Shown here piece after piece: positions 13,906 to 21,730 of a DNA stretch of 26,047 nucleotides (positions are counted from its first letter, which is position 1; each line of letters opens with the position of its first letter). The notes under the pieces are model-generated. The model saw only the letters and a list, made by a program, of their open reading frames with translations. It did no database searches and had not been told where the DNA came from. The stretch is from contig DAIUEV010000033.1 in the NCBI GenBank assembly GCA_036844945.1, positions 1-26,047 of the forward strand, written 5' to 3'. This DNA is from Palsa-461 sp036844945 (GTDB lineage: Bacteria > Actinomycetota > Acidimicrobiia > Acidimicrobiales > RAAP-2). A program made the position numbers and the translations under genes.

Positions 13906-14877
13906 ATGCCCCGCCGCGCGCTGATCACCGGCGTTACGGGCCAGGACGGCTCCTATCTCGCGGAACTGCTCCTCGAGCAGGGTTACGAGGTCATCGGCAT
14001 GGTGCGGCGTTCGAGCACCGTGGGCTTCGAGCGGATCGCCCACATCCAGGACCGGATCACGCTCGTCGGGGGCGACCTGCTCGACCAGGCCTCCCTGATC
14101 ACGATGATCACGGAGTTCCGTCCCCACGAGGTCTACAACCTCGCCGCCCAGTCCTTCGTGCAGACCTCGTGGAGCCAGCCGGTGCTCACCGGCGAGACGA
14201 CCGCACTCGCCGTGACCCGCATGCTCGATGCGATCCGCATCGTCGACCCGGCGATCCGCTTCTACCAGGCGTCGAGCTCGGAGATGTTCGGCAAGGTCCT
14301 CGAGGTCCCCCAGCGCGAGACGACGCCCTTCTACCCGCGTAGCCCGTACGGGGTGGCCAAGGTGTACGGGCACTGGATCACCGTGAACTACCGCGAGAGC
14401 TACGGGCTGCACGCGGCGTCGGGGATCCTGTTCAACCACGAGTCGCCGCGCCGGGGTCTCGAGTTCGCCCCGCGCAAGATCTCCAACGGCGTGGCCCGCA
14501 TCAAGTACGGGCTCGACACCGAGCTGCACATGGGCAACCTCGACGCCCAACGCGACTGGGGCTACGCCGCCGACTACGTGCGGGCGATGTGGCTGATGGT
14601 CCAGCAGGACACACCGACCGACTACGTCGTCGCGTCGGGAGAGACCCATTCGGTGCGAGAGCTGTGTGAGATCGCGTTCTCGGTGGCCGGGCTCAACTGG
14701 GAGGACCACGTGGTCGTCGACGAGCGGTATATGCGGCCGGCCGAGGTCGACCTCCTGGTCGGTGACCCCAAGCGGGTGACCGAGGAGCTCGGCTGGAAGC
14801 GCGAGGTCGACTTCCCCTCGCTGGTCGAGATGATGGTCGAGGCGGACCTGGCCGTCGTTCGCAGCCAGCTGGGCTGA
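13906..14877 (+). CDS. gmd: GDP-mannose 4,6-dehydratase
   Basis: A 323-residue extended SDR enzyme that converts GDP-mannose to GDP-4-keto-6-deoxymannose, the precursor of GDP-fucose, GDP-rhamnose and related sugars. The NADP loop is ITGVTGQDGSYLAELLLEQG (7-26), the catalytic elements are ASSSEMFGK (Ser125, Glu126) and YGVAK (Tyr148, Lys152), followed by NHESPRRGLEFAPRKIS, which is diagnostic of GMD. The C-terminal region with MGNLDAQRDWGYAADYV is also typical. Length is normal. The ATG at 13906 is 9 bases after TACCGT. The gene diverges from the glycosyltransferase and is followed 17 bases later by ccdA, so readthrough into the cytochrome operon is possible. The enzymes that would finish the deoxyhexose are not in the window. 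Confidence 0.95.
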   Translation: MPRRALITGVTGQDGSYLAELLLEQGYEVIGMVRRSSTVGFERIAHIQDRITLVGGDLLDQASLITMITEFRPHEVYNLAAQSFVQTSWSQPVLTGETTALAVTRMLDAIRIVDPAIRFYQASSSEMFGKVLEVPQRETTPFYPRSPYGVAKVYGHWITVNYRESYGLHAASGILFNHESPRRGLEFAPRKISNGVARIKYGLDTELHMGNLDAQRDWGYAADYVRAMWLMVQQDTPTDYVVASGETHSVRELCEIAFSVAGLNWEDHVVVDERYMRPAEVDLLVGDPKRVTEELGWKREVDFPSLVEMMVEADLAVVRSQLG

Positions 14878-14894
14878 CGTTCGGTGACCCGACC

Positions 14895-15707
14895 GTGATC
14901 GGAACGCTCACCGCCAGCCCGCTCGGGGTGCTCATCGCATTCGGGGCGGGGATGATCTCGTTCCTCTCGCCGTGCGTGCTCCCGCTCGTGCCGGGCTACG
15001 TCTCGATGGTGTCCGGGTTCTCGGCCGCCGAGCTCGAAGGGGCGACCGACGGTCCGGGCGTCCCCGCCCGTCGCCTCGCCCGCGACATCGGGCTGTTCGT
15101 CGCCGGCTTCAGCGCCGTGTTCGTGGCCCTCGGCGCCGCGGCCTCAGGGCTCGGCCACCTCCTCGGTGCGCACCGCCACCAGCTCGACATCGCGTCGGGC
15201 GCGGTCGTCATCGCGCTCGGCGCGGTGCTGCTCGTCGGCGCCGTCCCGGCCGCGGCCTGGGCCCGTCTCGGGCCCGGTCCCCGGAATCTGGCCGGCCGGG
15301 TCCTCACCGAGCGGCGGGTCCACGTCGACCGGCGGCGCCTCGGCGCGCTGGCCGCGCCGGTGATGGGAGTGGCTTTCGGGTTCGCGTGGACGCCCTGCAT
15401 CGGGCCGGTGCTCGGGGCCGTGACCGCCCTCGCCGCCTCGCGGCCGACGCTTGCGGGAGGGGTGGTCCTCCTGTTCGCCTACGCCCTCGGCCTCGGCGTC
15501 CCCTTCGTGGCCACCGGGCTCGCGTTCGGCCGGCTCACCACCCTCTACGTCCGGGCCCGCCGTCGTCTGCGGGCGATCCATCTCGTCGCCGGCGCGGTGC
15601 TCCTCGCCTTCGGGATCCTGCTCGTCACCGGGCAGTTGGGCTGGCTCGCGGGGGAGATGCAGCAGCTCATGCGCCACATCGGCCTCGGTCGCCTCGCCAC
15701 CAGCTGA
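14895..15707 (+). CDS. ccdA: CcdA/DsbD-family thiol electron transporter
   Basis: A 270-residue membrane protein with about six hydrophobic segments. It passes reducing equivalents from cytosolic thioredoxin across the membrane to extracytoplasmic thioredoxin-like proteins. The two redox cysteines sit in ISFLSPCVLPLVPGY (Cys27) and GFAWTPCIGPVLG (Cys168), both family hallmarks. There is a cytoplasmic basic loop (TERRVHVDRRR) between the third and fourth segments. The GTG at 14895 is 17 bases after gmd. It heads the ccm genes, and its electrons would reach CcmG and CcmH to keep apocytochrome CXXCH cysteines reduced for heme attachment. It lacks the periplasmic domains of full DsbD. Confidence 0.93.
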   Translation: MIGTLTASPLGVLIAFGAGMISFLSPCVLPLVPGYVSMVSGFSAAELEGATDGPGVPARRLARDIGLFVAGFSAVFVALGAAASGLGHLLGAHRHQLDIASGAVVIALGAVLLVGAVPAAAWARLGPGPRNLAGRVLTERRVHVDRRRLGALAAPVMGVAFGFAWTPCIGPVLGAVTALAASRPTLAGGVVLLFAYALGLGVPFVATGLAFGRLTTLYVRARRRLRAIHLVAGAVLLAFGILLVTGQLGWLAGEMQQLMRHIGLGRLATS

Positions 15708-15752
15708 GCCAGGGCCACCGCCGGCGCTTGGCCCCGGGCGGGGGTCGGCTCG

Positions 15753-15758
15753 TAGCAT
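15753..15758 (+). promoter_or_regulatory. Candidate promoter of ccmA-I (TAGCAT)
   Basis: In the 63-base gap between ccdA and ccmA, TAGCAT lies 12 bases before the ccmA ATG, with TTGGCC (15728-15733) 19 bases upstream as a weak -35. A leader of about five bases would result. The gap is one of the few places in the ccm cluster able to hold a promoter. Confidence 0.3.
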
Positions 15759-15770
15759 CGTGGCGATCCC

Positions 15771-16472
15771 ATGGACCCCGTCCTACGACTCCGGGGCGCG
15801 GTGGCGCTCACCGGTCGCTTCCCAGCCCTCTCGGGGGCCGACCTCGAGGTCGCCCCTGGCGAGGTGGTCTCGGTCGTCGGGCCCAACGGGGCCGGGAAGA
15901 CGACGTTGCTCAGGGTGCTGGCCGGGCTGCTCCCGGTCAGCGCGGGGGAGGCGGTGGTCCTCGGCGTCGACCTGCGGACCGACGCCGCGTCGGTCCGCCG
16001 CCTGGTCGGCCTGCTCGGCCACGCGCCGGCCCTCTATGACGAGCTGACGGCCACCGAGAACGTCCGGTTCGCCCTCCGCGCCGCCGGCGTCGGCGCCGAG
16101 CGCGGCGGCCCGGCGCTGGCCCGGGTCGGCATCGCCGGCCGGCTCGCCCGCGCTCCGGTGGGCGGCCTCTCGGCCGGTCAGCGCCGCCGGGTCGGGCTCG
16201 CCACGCTCGTCGCCCGGGCCCCGGCGCTCTGGCTGCTCGACGAGCCCCACGCGGCGCTCGACCCCGACGCCAGGACCCTCCTCGCCGAGCTGGTCGCCGA
16301 GGCGGTGGCCGGCGGGGCCACGGTGGTCTTCACCTCGCATGAGCCCGAGGCGGCGTCGGCCCTGTCGGACCGGCAGGCCGCCATGGCCGGCGGTCGGGTG
16401 ACCGACGTCTCGCCGGGGAGCCGGCGCGCCAAGCTCTCGGCGGTGGGCGAGGGCGGCAGCAATGTGGCGTGA
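15771..16472 (+). CDS. ccmA: Heme exporter ATP-binding protein CcmA
   Basis: A 233-residue ABC ATPase. Walker A is VGPNGAGKTT (36-45, Lys43), the signature is LSAGQRRRVGLA, and Walker B is ALWLLDEPHAALD, followed by the switch His in VVFTSHEP. In System I cytochrome c maturation, CcmA with CcmB powers release of heme-loaded CcmE from the CcmC/CcmD complex. Family assignment rests on context: ccmB overlaps its last 11 bases and the rest of the set follows in order. On sequence alone it could be any short ABC ATPase. The C-terminal 25 residues are a short basic tail. Confidence 0.9.
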   Translation: MDPVLRLRGAVALTGRFPALSGADLEVAPGEVVSVVGPNGAGKTTLLRVLAGLLPVSAGEAVVLGVDLRTDAASVRRLVGLLGHAPALYDELTATENVRFALRAAGVGAERGGPALARVGIAGRLARAPVGGLSAGQRRRVGLATLVARAPALWLLDEPHAALDPDARTLLAELVAEAVAGGATVVFTSHEPEAASALSDRQAAMAGGRVTDVSPGSRRAKLSAVGEGGSNVA

Positions 16473-17130
16473 CGCGCTGCTGGTCGCGGGGAAGGATCTC
16501 CGGATCGAGCTGCGCTCCCGGGTGGCCCTGTGGCAGGTGCTTCCCGTGGCGGTGCTCTCTCTCGTGCTCTATGCCTTCGCCCTCGGGCCGGTTCGGCACA
16601 CCCTCGCCTCGGCGGCGCCGGGGCTGTACTGGCTGGCCGTGCTCTTCTCGACGGTCCTCGCCACCCAGCGGAGCTTCGCCATCGAGTCGGGGGAGGGCAC
16701 CCGCGACGGGCTCCGGGCCTCGGGCATCGACCCGGCCGGGGTGTTCCTCGGGAAGGCGGCCGCCGTCGCCGCCGAGCTCGCGGTGCTCCAGGTCGTGCTG
16801 TGGGCGGCGATGACGGTGCTCTTCGGCGTGCACCTCCACACCGCGTGGCTCGCGCTGGTGGCGTCGCTGCTCGCGACGCTCGGCCTCGCGGCAGCCGGGA
16901 CCCTCTACGGCGCGCTCTCGGCGGGGCTGCGGGTCCGCGAGACGCTGCTCCCGTTGCTCGTCCTGCCCGTTCTCGCCCCGGTTCTGCTGGCGGCGTCGCG
17001 GGCCTGGTCGGGCGCACTGTCCGGCTCGGTCTCCGACGGTGTGTCGTGGCTGCGCGTGCTGGGGCCGTTCGCCGCCGTTTACCTGGTGATCGGCATCGTG
17101 CTCTACGGGCCGCTCTTGGAGGCCGGATGA
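16462..17130 (+). CDS. ccmB: Heme exporter membrane protein CcmB
   Basis: A 222-residue protein with about six hydrophobic segments, the normal length and topology of CcmB. The start MWRDALLVAGKDLRIELRSR is a typical CcmB amphipathic opening, and LYWLAVLFSTVLATQRSFAIE and GTRDGLRASGIDPAGVFLGKAAA are recognisable. It is the membrane partner of CcmA. The ATG at 16462 overlaps the end of ccmA by 11 bases, and its stop overlaps the ccmC ATG (ATGA), indicating translational coupling. Confidence 0.93.
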   Translation: MWRDALLVAGKDLRIELRSRVALWQVLPVAVLSLVLYAFALGPVRHTLASAAPGLYWLAVLFSTVLATQRSFAIESGEGTRDGLRASGIDPAGVFLGKAAAVAAELAVLQVVLWAAMTVLFGVHLHTAWLALVASLLATLGLAAAGTLYGALSAGLRVRETLLPLLVLPVLAPVLLAASRAWSGALSGSVSDGVSWLRVLGPFAAVYLVIGIVLYGPLLEAG

Positions 17131-17942
17131 GCGACGCGCCCATCGTCGGACGCTCCCGGCCGGTCTGGGTCCGGGTGGTCGGCCTCGCCGGCCTCGTCAC
17201 CACCGCGCTCACCGTGTGGCTCGGGCTGTGGGTCACGCCCCCCGACCAGAAGCAGGGCAACCTGGTGCGCCTGGTCTACCTGCACCCGCCGATCGCGTGG
17301 GTCGCCCTCTACCTCGCCTTCGGGCTCGCCGCGCTGTCCAGCCTCCTCTACCTGTGGCGCCGCACCCGATCACTGTTCTGGGACCGGCTCGCGGCCGCGT
17401 CGGTGGAGGTGGGCGTCGTCTTCAACGCGCTCACGCTCGCCACCGGCATGCTCTGGGGGCGGCCGTCCTGGGGGGTCTGGTGGACCTGGGACGCCCGACT
17501 GACCTCCACCGCGCTGCTCCTCGTGCTGTTCCTCGGCTACCTGGCGTTGCGCCGGGTGCCGGCCGACCCCGAGGTGCGGGCGAAGCGCTGCGCCGTGGCC
17601 GGGTTGATCGCGTTCGTCGACGTCCCGATCGTGCACTTCTCGGTGGTGTGGTGGCAGACACTTCACCAGGGTGCGACGGTTCTGAACGCGGACCTCTCGC
17701 CCACCATCCACGGGTCGATGGCGTGGACGCTGCTGCTCGGGTTCGTCGCGCTGACCCTCGTGTTCGTGTGGATGGTGGCCGTGCGCTACCGGATCGAGGT
17801 GCTCGCCGACCGCACCGGTGCGGAGCATCTCGAGATCTCGCTGGCCGAGCGATGGGCCGAGGGCGGGGTGGCCGTCCCGACCGCACCGGCTCCGTCGAAC
17901 GGCTCGGTGGAGCTCAGGCCGCCGAGCCCGGTGGGCCAATGA
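17127..17942 (+). CDS. ccmC: Heme-handling protein CcmC
   Basis: A 271-residue membrane protein with about six segments and a hydrophilic C-terminal tail. The tryptophan-rich heme-binding motif of the HHP family is WGVWWTWDARLTS (115-127). Histidines flanking it, His53 (YLHPPIAW) and His170 (VPIVHFSVVWWQTLH), are at the positions expected for heme ligands. CcmC passes heme to CcmE with the help of CcmD. The ATG at 17127 overlaps the ccmB stop and the last codons overlap ccmD by four bases. The long tail after residue 230 (GAEHLEISLAERWAEGG to VGQ) is not part of the conserved core. CcsA-type proteins share the motif, but the neighbours decide for CcmC. Confidence 0.95.
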   Translation: MSDAPIVGRSRPVWVRVVGLAGLVTTALTVWLGLWVTPPDQKQGNLVRLVYLHPPIAWVALYLAFGLAALSSLLYLWRRTRSLFWDRLAAASVEVGVVFNALTLATGMLWGRPSWGVWWTWDARLTSTALLLVLFLGYLALRRVPADPEVRAKRCAVAGLIAFVDVPIVHFSVVWWQTLHQGATVLNADLSPTIHGSMAWTLLLGFVALTLVFVWMVAVRYRIEVLADRTGAEHLEISLAERWAEGGVAVPTAPAPSNGSVELRPPSPVGQ

Positions 17943-18100
17943 GCTACGTCGACGCCGGCTACGCGGTGGGGCTGTCGGTGCTGTTCCTGTACGCGATCGG
18001 CCTCGTCCTGCGCCGCCGCAGCCTCGAGCGGAGGGTCGACCTGGCCCCGCCCGCCGATCCCGGCCAGCGCGCGACGGAGGCACCGCCGGGCGAGTCGTGA
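17939..18100 (+). CDS. ccmD: Small membrane protein CcmD
   Basis: A 53-residue protein with one membrane segment (about residues 8-24, YAVGLSVLFLYAIGLVL) followed by a basic stretch RRRSLERR and a polar tail. Size, topology and position between ccmC and ccmE match CcmD, which helps CcmC load heme on CcmE. Sequence conservation in CcmD is low, so the call rests mainly on context. It overlaps ccmC by ATGA and ccmE by GTGA. Confidence 0.85.
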   Translation: MSYVDAGYAVGLSVLFLYAIGLVLRRRSLERRVDLAPPADPGQRATEAPPGES

Positions 18101-18579
18101 GCGACGCGTCGGTGATCGAGCGGCCGCCCGTGCCGCCCGTCTCCGCGACCCGGCGGCGCACCCGGCGACGGCTGTGGGTGGTGGCCGCGGTGCTCGTGGG
18201 CGCGCTCGTGTTCCTGCTCGTCGAGGGCCTCGGCAGCTCGCTCGACTACTTCGACACGGTCGACCAGGCCCTGGCCCACCGGGCCAGCCTCGGGACCTCG
18301 ACCTTCCGCCTGGAGGGGGTGGTCGTGCCGGGGAGCATCCGCCGGACCGCGGTCGGGACCGACTTTCGGGTCGCAGAGGGTGTCGACCAGGTGCCGGTCC
18401 GGAACACCGGTTCGCCTCCGCAGCTGTTCCAAAAGGACATCCCGGTCGTCGTGGTGGGCCACTTCGCCTCGTCGACGTCGGCCGTGTTCGTCTCCGACCA
18501 GATCATGGTGAAGCACTCGGCCGACTACATCGCCGCGCACCCCGGCCGGGTGAAGGCGCCGAACGGAACGGTCCGTTGA
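18097..18579 (+). CDS. ccmE: Heme chaperone CcmE
   Basis: A 160-residue protein: a basic cytoplasmic start, one membrane anchor (about 26-43, LWVVAAVLVGALVFLLVE), and an extracytoplasmic OB-fold domain (RLEGVVVPGSI, TDFRVAEGVDQVPV, KDIPVVVVGHF). It binds heme covalently and carries it to CcmF. The heme-binding histidine motif is KHSADY with His140 and Tyr144, the HxxxY form; some Gram-positive and archaeal homologues carry Cys at that place, this one does not. The GTG at 18097 overlaps ccmD by four bases. Length is normal. Confidence 0.94.
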   Translation: MSDASVIERPPVPPVSATRRRTRRRLWVVAAVLVGALVFLLVEGLGSSLDYFDTVDQALAHRASLGTSTFRLEGVVVPGSIRRTAVGTDFRVAEGVDQVPVRNTGSPPQLFQKDIPVVVVGHFASSTSAVFVSDQIMVKHSADYIAAHPGRVKAPNGTVR

Positions 18580-18595
18580 GGACCCCGGTGCCGCG

Positions 18596-20698
18596 GTGAA
18601 CGCCGCGCTTGGCACCATCGGGGTCTGGCTGGCCTTCACCGCGGCAATCGTCGGCGCCGCGACCGTCGGGCTCTCGCTCTCGCACAAGGCCCGGGGCCGG
18701 GCCCCCGACCCCCGGCTCGACGGCCGGCTCCTCGCCCCCGTCCTCCTCGTCGGGATGGTGGTGGCGGTGGTGGCGATGGAGCACGCGCTCGTGACGCACG
18801 ACTTCACGATCGCGTTCGTGGCCGACAACAACAGCCGGGCGACCCCGCTCATCTACTCGATCACCGGCCTGTGGTCCGCGCTCTCCGGCTCGATTCTCCT
18901 GTGGGGCTTTCTCATCTCGGTGTTCGTGTGCGCGGTGGTCTGGCGCTTCCGGGCCGACGCGGACGACGGCGTCGTGGCCTGGGCGACCCTCGTCATGTTC
19001 CTCGTCGCCGCGTTCTTCATCGGACTGATGGTCGGTCCGGCCAACCCGTTCCAGCACGTGCTCGGCGTGCCGCCGGCCCAGGGGGCCGGCCCGAACTCGC
19101 TCCTGCAGGACAATCCCCTCGTCGCCATCCACCCGCCGCTCCTCTACCTCGGCTTCACCGGGTTCACGGTCCCGTTCGCCTTCACCATCGGGATGCTCGC
19201 GACCGGACGGGTGGGCGACCGATGGCAGGTCGAGACCCGGCGCTGGACCCTCATCGCCTGGACCTTCCTGTCGGTCGGGATCGTGCTCGGGGCCTGGTGG
19301 TCGTACCAGGTGCTCGGCTGGGGCGGCTTCTGGGCCTGGGACCCGGTCGAGAACGCGGCGCTCCTGCCCTGGCTGTGCGGCACCGCCTACCTGCACTCGG
19401 TGCTCGTCCAGGAGCGGCGCGGGCTGCTGCGGGTCTGGAACCTCTCGCTGTCGGTGGCCACGTTCTCGCTCACGATCCTCGGGACCTTCCTCACCCGCTC
19501 CGGGGTCATCGAGTCGGTGCACGCCTTCAGCGACTCGACGCTCGGACCGGTGCTCATCTCCTTCTTCCTCCTCGTCGTGGTGGTCGGCTTCGGCCTGATC
19601 GCGTGGCGGGGGGACCGCATCCGCTCGCCCGGCGGCATCGACGCGCCTCTCGGTCGGGAGGGCGCGTTCCTGCTCAACAACCTGCTGTTCGTCGGGTTCG
19701 CGTTCGTGGTGCTGCTCGGCACCGTGTTCCCGCTCCTCTACGAGGCGATCAAGAACCAACAGGTGACCGTGGGCGCGCCCTACTTCAACACCGTCGCCGT
19801 CCCCGTCGGCCTCGCGCTCCTGGTCCTCATGGCCCTCGCGCCGGCGCTCTCCTGGCGCACGGTGAGCGCCGGTGTCCTGTGGCGCCGGATCGCCCCGGCG
19901 GCGTGGGCCGGGGTGCTCACGGTCGTCGCCTGCGTGGCCGGCGGGGTCCGGGGGCTCGTCCCCCTGCTCGCCTTCGGCTTGGGGGCGTTCGCGGGGGCCT
20001 CGGCCGTCCGCTCGATCGTGCTGGCGGTCATCGCGAGCGTGCGCCACGGACGCGGGGTGCTCCGGGGGATCGCCGGGCGGGCCAATGGCGGGATGGTCGT
20101 CCACCTCGGCGTGGTCGTGATCGCGGTGGGCATCACCGCGGCCACCTCGTTCGCGCACCGGGGCGAGCTTGCGCTCGCCCAGGGGCGGCCGGCCACCTTC
20201 GACGGGCACACCTTCGTGTTCGAGGGCCTTCGGACGGTGCACTCGCCCTCCCGGGTGGCCACCGAGGCCGCGATCAAGGTGGACGGGGGCGGGGTCTTCG
20301 ACCCGGCCGTGACCCAGTTCGCGGGGGCGAACTCCGAGGCGGTCGGGACGCCGGCCATCGACTCGGGATTCACCGGCGACATCTATCTGACCGTCACCGA
20401 GTTCGGCGGGGTCGGGACCGCCACCGGGGCCGAGCAGTTCCCCGGGCTCCCCGCCCACTCGGTCGCCATCGGCGTCGTGGTCGAACCGCTGGTCGCCTGG
20501 CTCTGGGCGGGGGGGCTGGTGATCGGGGTGGGGGGCCTGATGGCCGTCGCGCCGGGGCGCCGACGCCGGGCCACCGACCCCGCCTCGGGCACGGTGGAGG
20601 ACCGGACCGAACGACGCGAGGAGCCGGTTCGCGCGGACGATCCCGAGCCGGTGCGGGTGGGTGGACCGGCCGAGCCGGTCGGCTCGCCGGGCCGATGA
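18596..20698 (+). CDS. ccmF: Cytochrome c heme lyase subunit CcmF
   Basis: A 700-residue membrane protein with many hydrophobic segments, about the usual length of CcmF. It has IHPPLLYLGF (near 179), the heme-binding WWD motif WGGFWAWDPVENAALLPWL (about 242-260), and TFLTRSGVIESVHAF, all diagnostic of CcmF. A large extracytoplasmic loop (about 520-630) precedes the last membrane segment, and the final 55 residues are a charged cytoplasmic tail rich in Glu, Arg and Pro. With CcmH and CcmI it attaches heme to the CXXCH of apocytochrome c. GTG 18596 begins 16 bases after ccmE; the stop overlaps the ccmG ATG. Confidence 0.97.
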   Translation: MNAALGTIGVWLAFTAAIVGAATVGLSLSHKARGRAPDPRLDGRLLAPVLLVGMVVAVVAMEHALVTHDFTIAFVADNNSRATPLIYSITGLWSALSGSILLWGFLISVFVCAVVWRFRADADDGVVAWATLVMFLVAAFFIGLMVGPANPFQHVLGVPPAQGAGPNSLLQDNPLVAIHPPLLYLGFTGFTVPFAFTIGMLATGRVGDRWQVETRRWTLIAWTFLSVGIVLGAWWSYQVLGWGGFWAWDPVENAALLPWLCGTAYLHSVLVQERRGLLRVWNLSLSVATFSLTILGTFLTRSGVIESVHAFSDSTLGPVLISFFLLVVVVGFGLIAWRGDRIRSPGGIDAPLGREGAFLLNNLLFVGFAFVVLLGTVFPLLYEAIKNQQVTVGAPYFNTVAVPVGLALLVLMALAPALSWRTVSAGVLWRRIAPAAWAGVLTVVACVAGGVRGLVPLLAFGLGAFAGASAVRSIVLAVIASVRHGRGVLRGIAGRANGGMVVHLGVVVIAVGITAATSFAHRGELALAQGRPATFDGHTFVFEGLRTVHSPSRVATEAAIKVDGGGVFDPAVTQFAGANSEAVGTPAIDSGFTGDIYLTVTEFGGVGTATGAEQFPGLPAHSVAIGVVVEPLVAWLWAGGLVIGVGGLMAVAPGRRRRATDPASGTVEDRTERREEPVRADDPEPVRVGGPAEPVGSPGR

Positions 20699-21270
20699 CC
20701 CCGAAGGAAGCAGCGGCGGTGGCGGCCCGCCGCGGGCGCCACACGGCGCGTTGGGTCGCGGGCCTCGTGGCGCTCGTGCTCGTGGTGGTGGCGGTGGTGG
20801 CGGCGACGCGGCCGTCGTCCCAGGCGTCGTCGGTCGACAGCCCGCTGCTCGGGCACACCGCCCCAGCGCTCGCAACCCGCGACCTCGGCGGACAGGGCGT
20901 CTCGTTGGCCGCCGACCGCGGCGCGTTCGTCGTCGTGAACTTCTTCGCCAGCTGGTGCCCCCCGTGCGCGTCGGAGGAGCCGAGTCTCGTCCGCTTCGCC
21001 TTCGAGCAGCACGAGCAGCACACCGGCGTCCGCCTGCTCTCGGTCGACATCGACGACTCGACCGCCGGGGCCAGGCGCTTCGTCTCGGAGTGGGGCATCA
21101 CCTGGCCGGCCGTCCCCGACCGGGCCGGACAGTTCGCGAGCGAGTTCGGGGTGGGGTCGCCGCCGATGACCTTCCTCGTCGACCCGGCCGGCACGGTCGT
21201 CGCGGCGTTCGCCGGGCCCATGACCTACGGACAGCTCAACTCCACACTGGCGGCCGCCCGCCGTGGTTGA
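20695..21270 (+). CDS. ccmG: Membrane-anchored thioredoxin-like CcmG/TlpA protein
   Basis: A 191-residue protein with one N-terminal membrane anchor (about 20-37) and a TlpA-like thioredoxin domain outside. The redox motif is FFASWCPPCASEEP (Cys88, Cys91), followed by FGVGSPPMTFLVDPAG with the cis-Pro loop. It would reduce the apocytochrome or CcmH cysteines using electrons from CcdA. Because it lacks the CcmG-specific GVYGVPE insert, TlpA/ResA-like is an equally fair name. The ATG at 20695 overlaps the ccmF stop and the gene overlaps ccmH by eight bases. Confidence 0.9.
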   Translation: MTPKEAAAVAARRGRHTARWVAGLVALVLVVVAVVAATRPSSQASSVDSPLLGHTAPALATRDLGGQGVSLAADRGAFVVVNFFASWCPPCASEEPSLVRFAFEQHEQHTGVRLLSVDIDDSTAGARRFVSEWGITWPAVPDRAGQFASEFGVGSPPMTFLVDPAGTVVAAFAGPMTYGQLNSTLAAARRG

Positions 21271-21730
21271 CCCGCCCCCGGTCCAGCTCGCCCCGGCCCC
21301 GACCCGCCGCCGGCTCGCCGGCGCCCTCTCCGGGGTGGCGCTCGCGCTCACCCTGGCCGTCGCGCTCGCCATCGGAGCCGGGGGCTCGGGCACCCCGTCG
21401 CTCGCCTCGCGCGCCGCCGCGGTCGAGAGCCGCATCCGCTGCCCGAGCTGCGAGGACCTCTCGATCGCCCAGTCCGAGGCGCCGAGCGCCATCGCGGCGC
21501 GTCGCACCGTCGTGGCCATGCTCCGGTCCGGCGCGAGCGAGGCGACGATCGACGCCACCTTCGTCGCTCGCTACGGGCCGTCCATCCTGTTGTCGCCGCC
21601 CGACTCCGGGCTCGACGTGCTCGTCTGGGTCCTGCCGGTGGCAGGGCTGCTCCTCGCGCTGGGCGGGCTCGGGGTCCTGTTCTGGCGCCGCCAACGCTCG
21701 TTGCGGGGTCTGCGGAGCCCGACACCGTGA
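21263..21730 (+). CDS. ccmH: Cytochrome c maturation thiol protein CcmH
   Basis: A 155-residue protein with an N-terminal membrane segment or signal (about 22-40), a helical extracytoplasmic domain and a C-terminal membrane segment (about 117-141). The thiol motif is IRCPSCEDLSIAQSEAP (Cys60, Cys63), clearly the CcmH form LRCPxCQNxSIxxSxA. It keeps the heme-binding site of apocytochrome c reduced and presents it to CcmF. The GTG at 21263 overlaps the end of ccmG, and GTGA at 21727-21730 links it to ccmI. Confidence 0.94.
   Translation: MVDPPPVQLAPAPTRRRLAGALSGVALALTLAVALAIGAGGSGTPSLASRAAAVESRIRCPSCEDLSIAQSEAPSAIAARRTVVAMLRSGASEATIDATFVARYGPSILLSPPDSGLDVLVWVLPVAGLLLALGGLGVLFWRRQRSLRGLRSPTP

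Noticed and set aside
13837..14709. Upstream extension of the glycosyltransferase frame over the gmd gene
   Set aside because: Entirely antisense to gmd, which has unmistakable catalytic motifs; the glycosyltransferase fold starts at 13836.
18503..20875. 790-residue minus-strand frame antisense to ccmF
   Set aside because: Composition is Arg/Gly/Asp/His-rich with no domain, a third-position GC artefact; ccmF on the plus strand has clear motifs.
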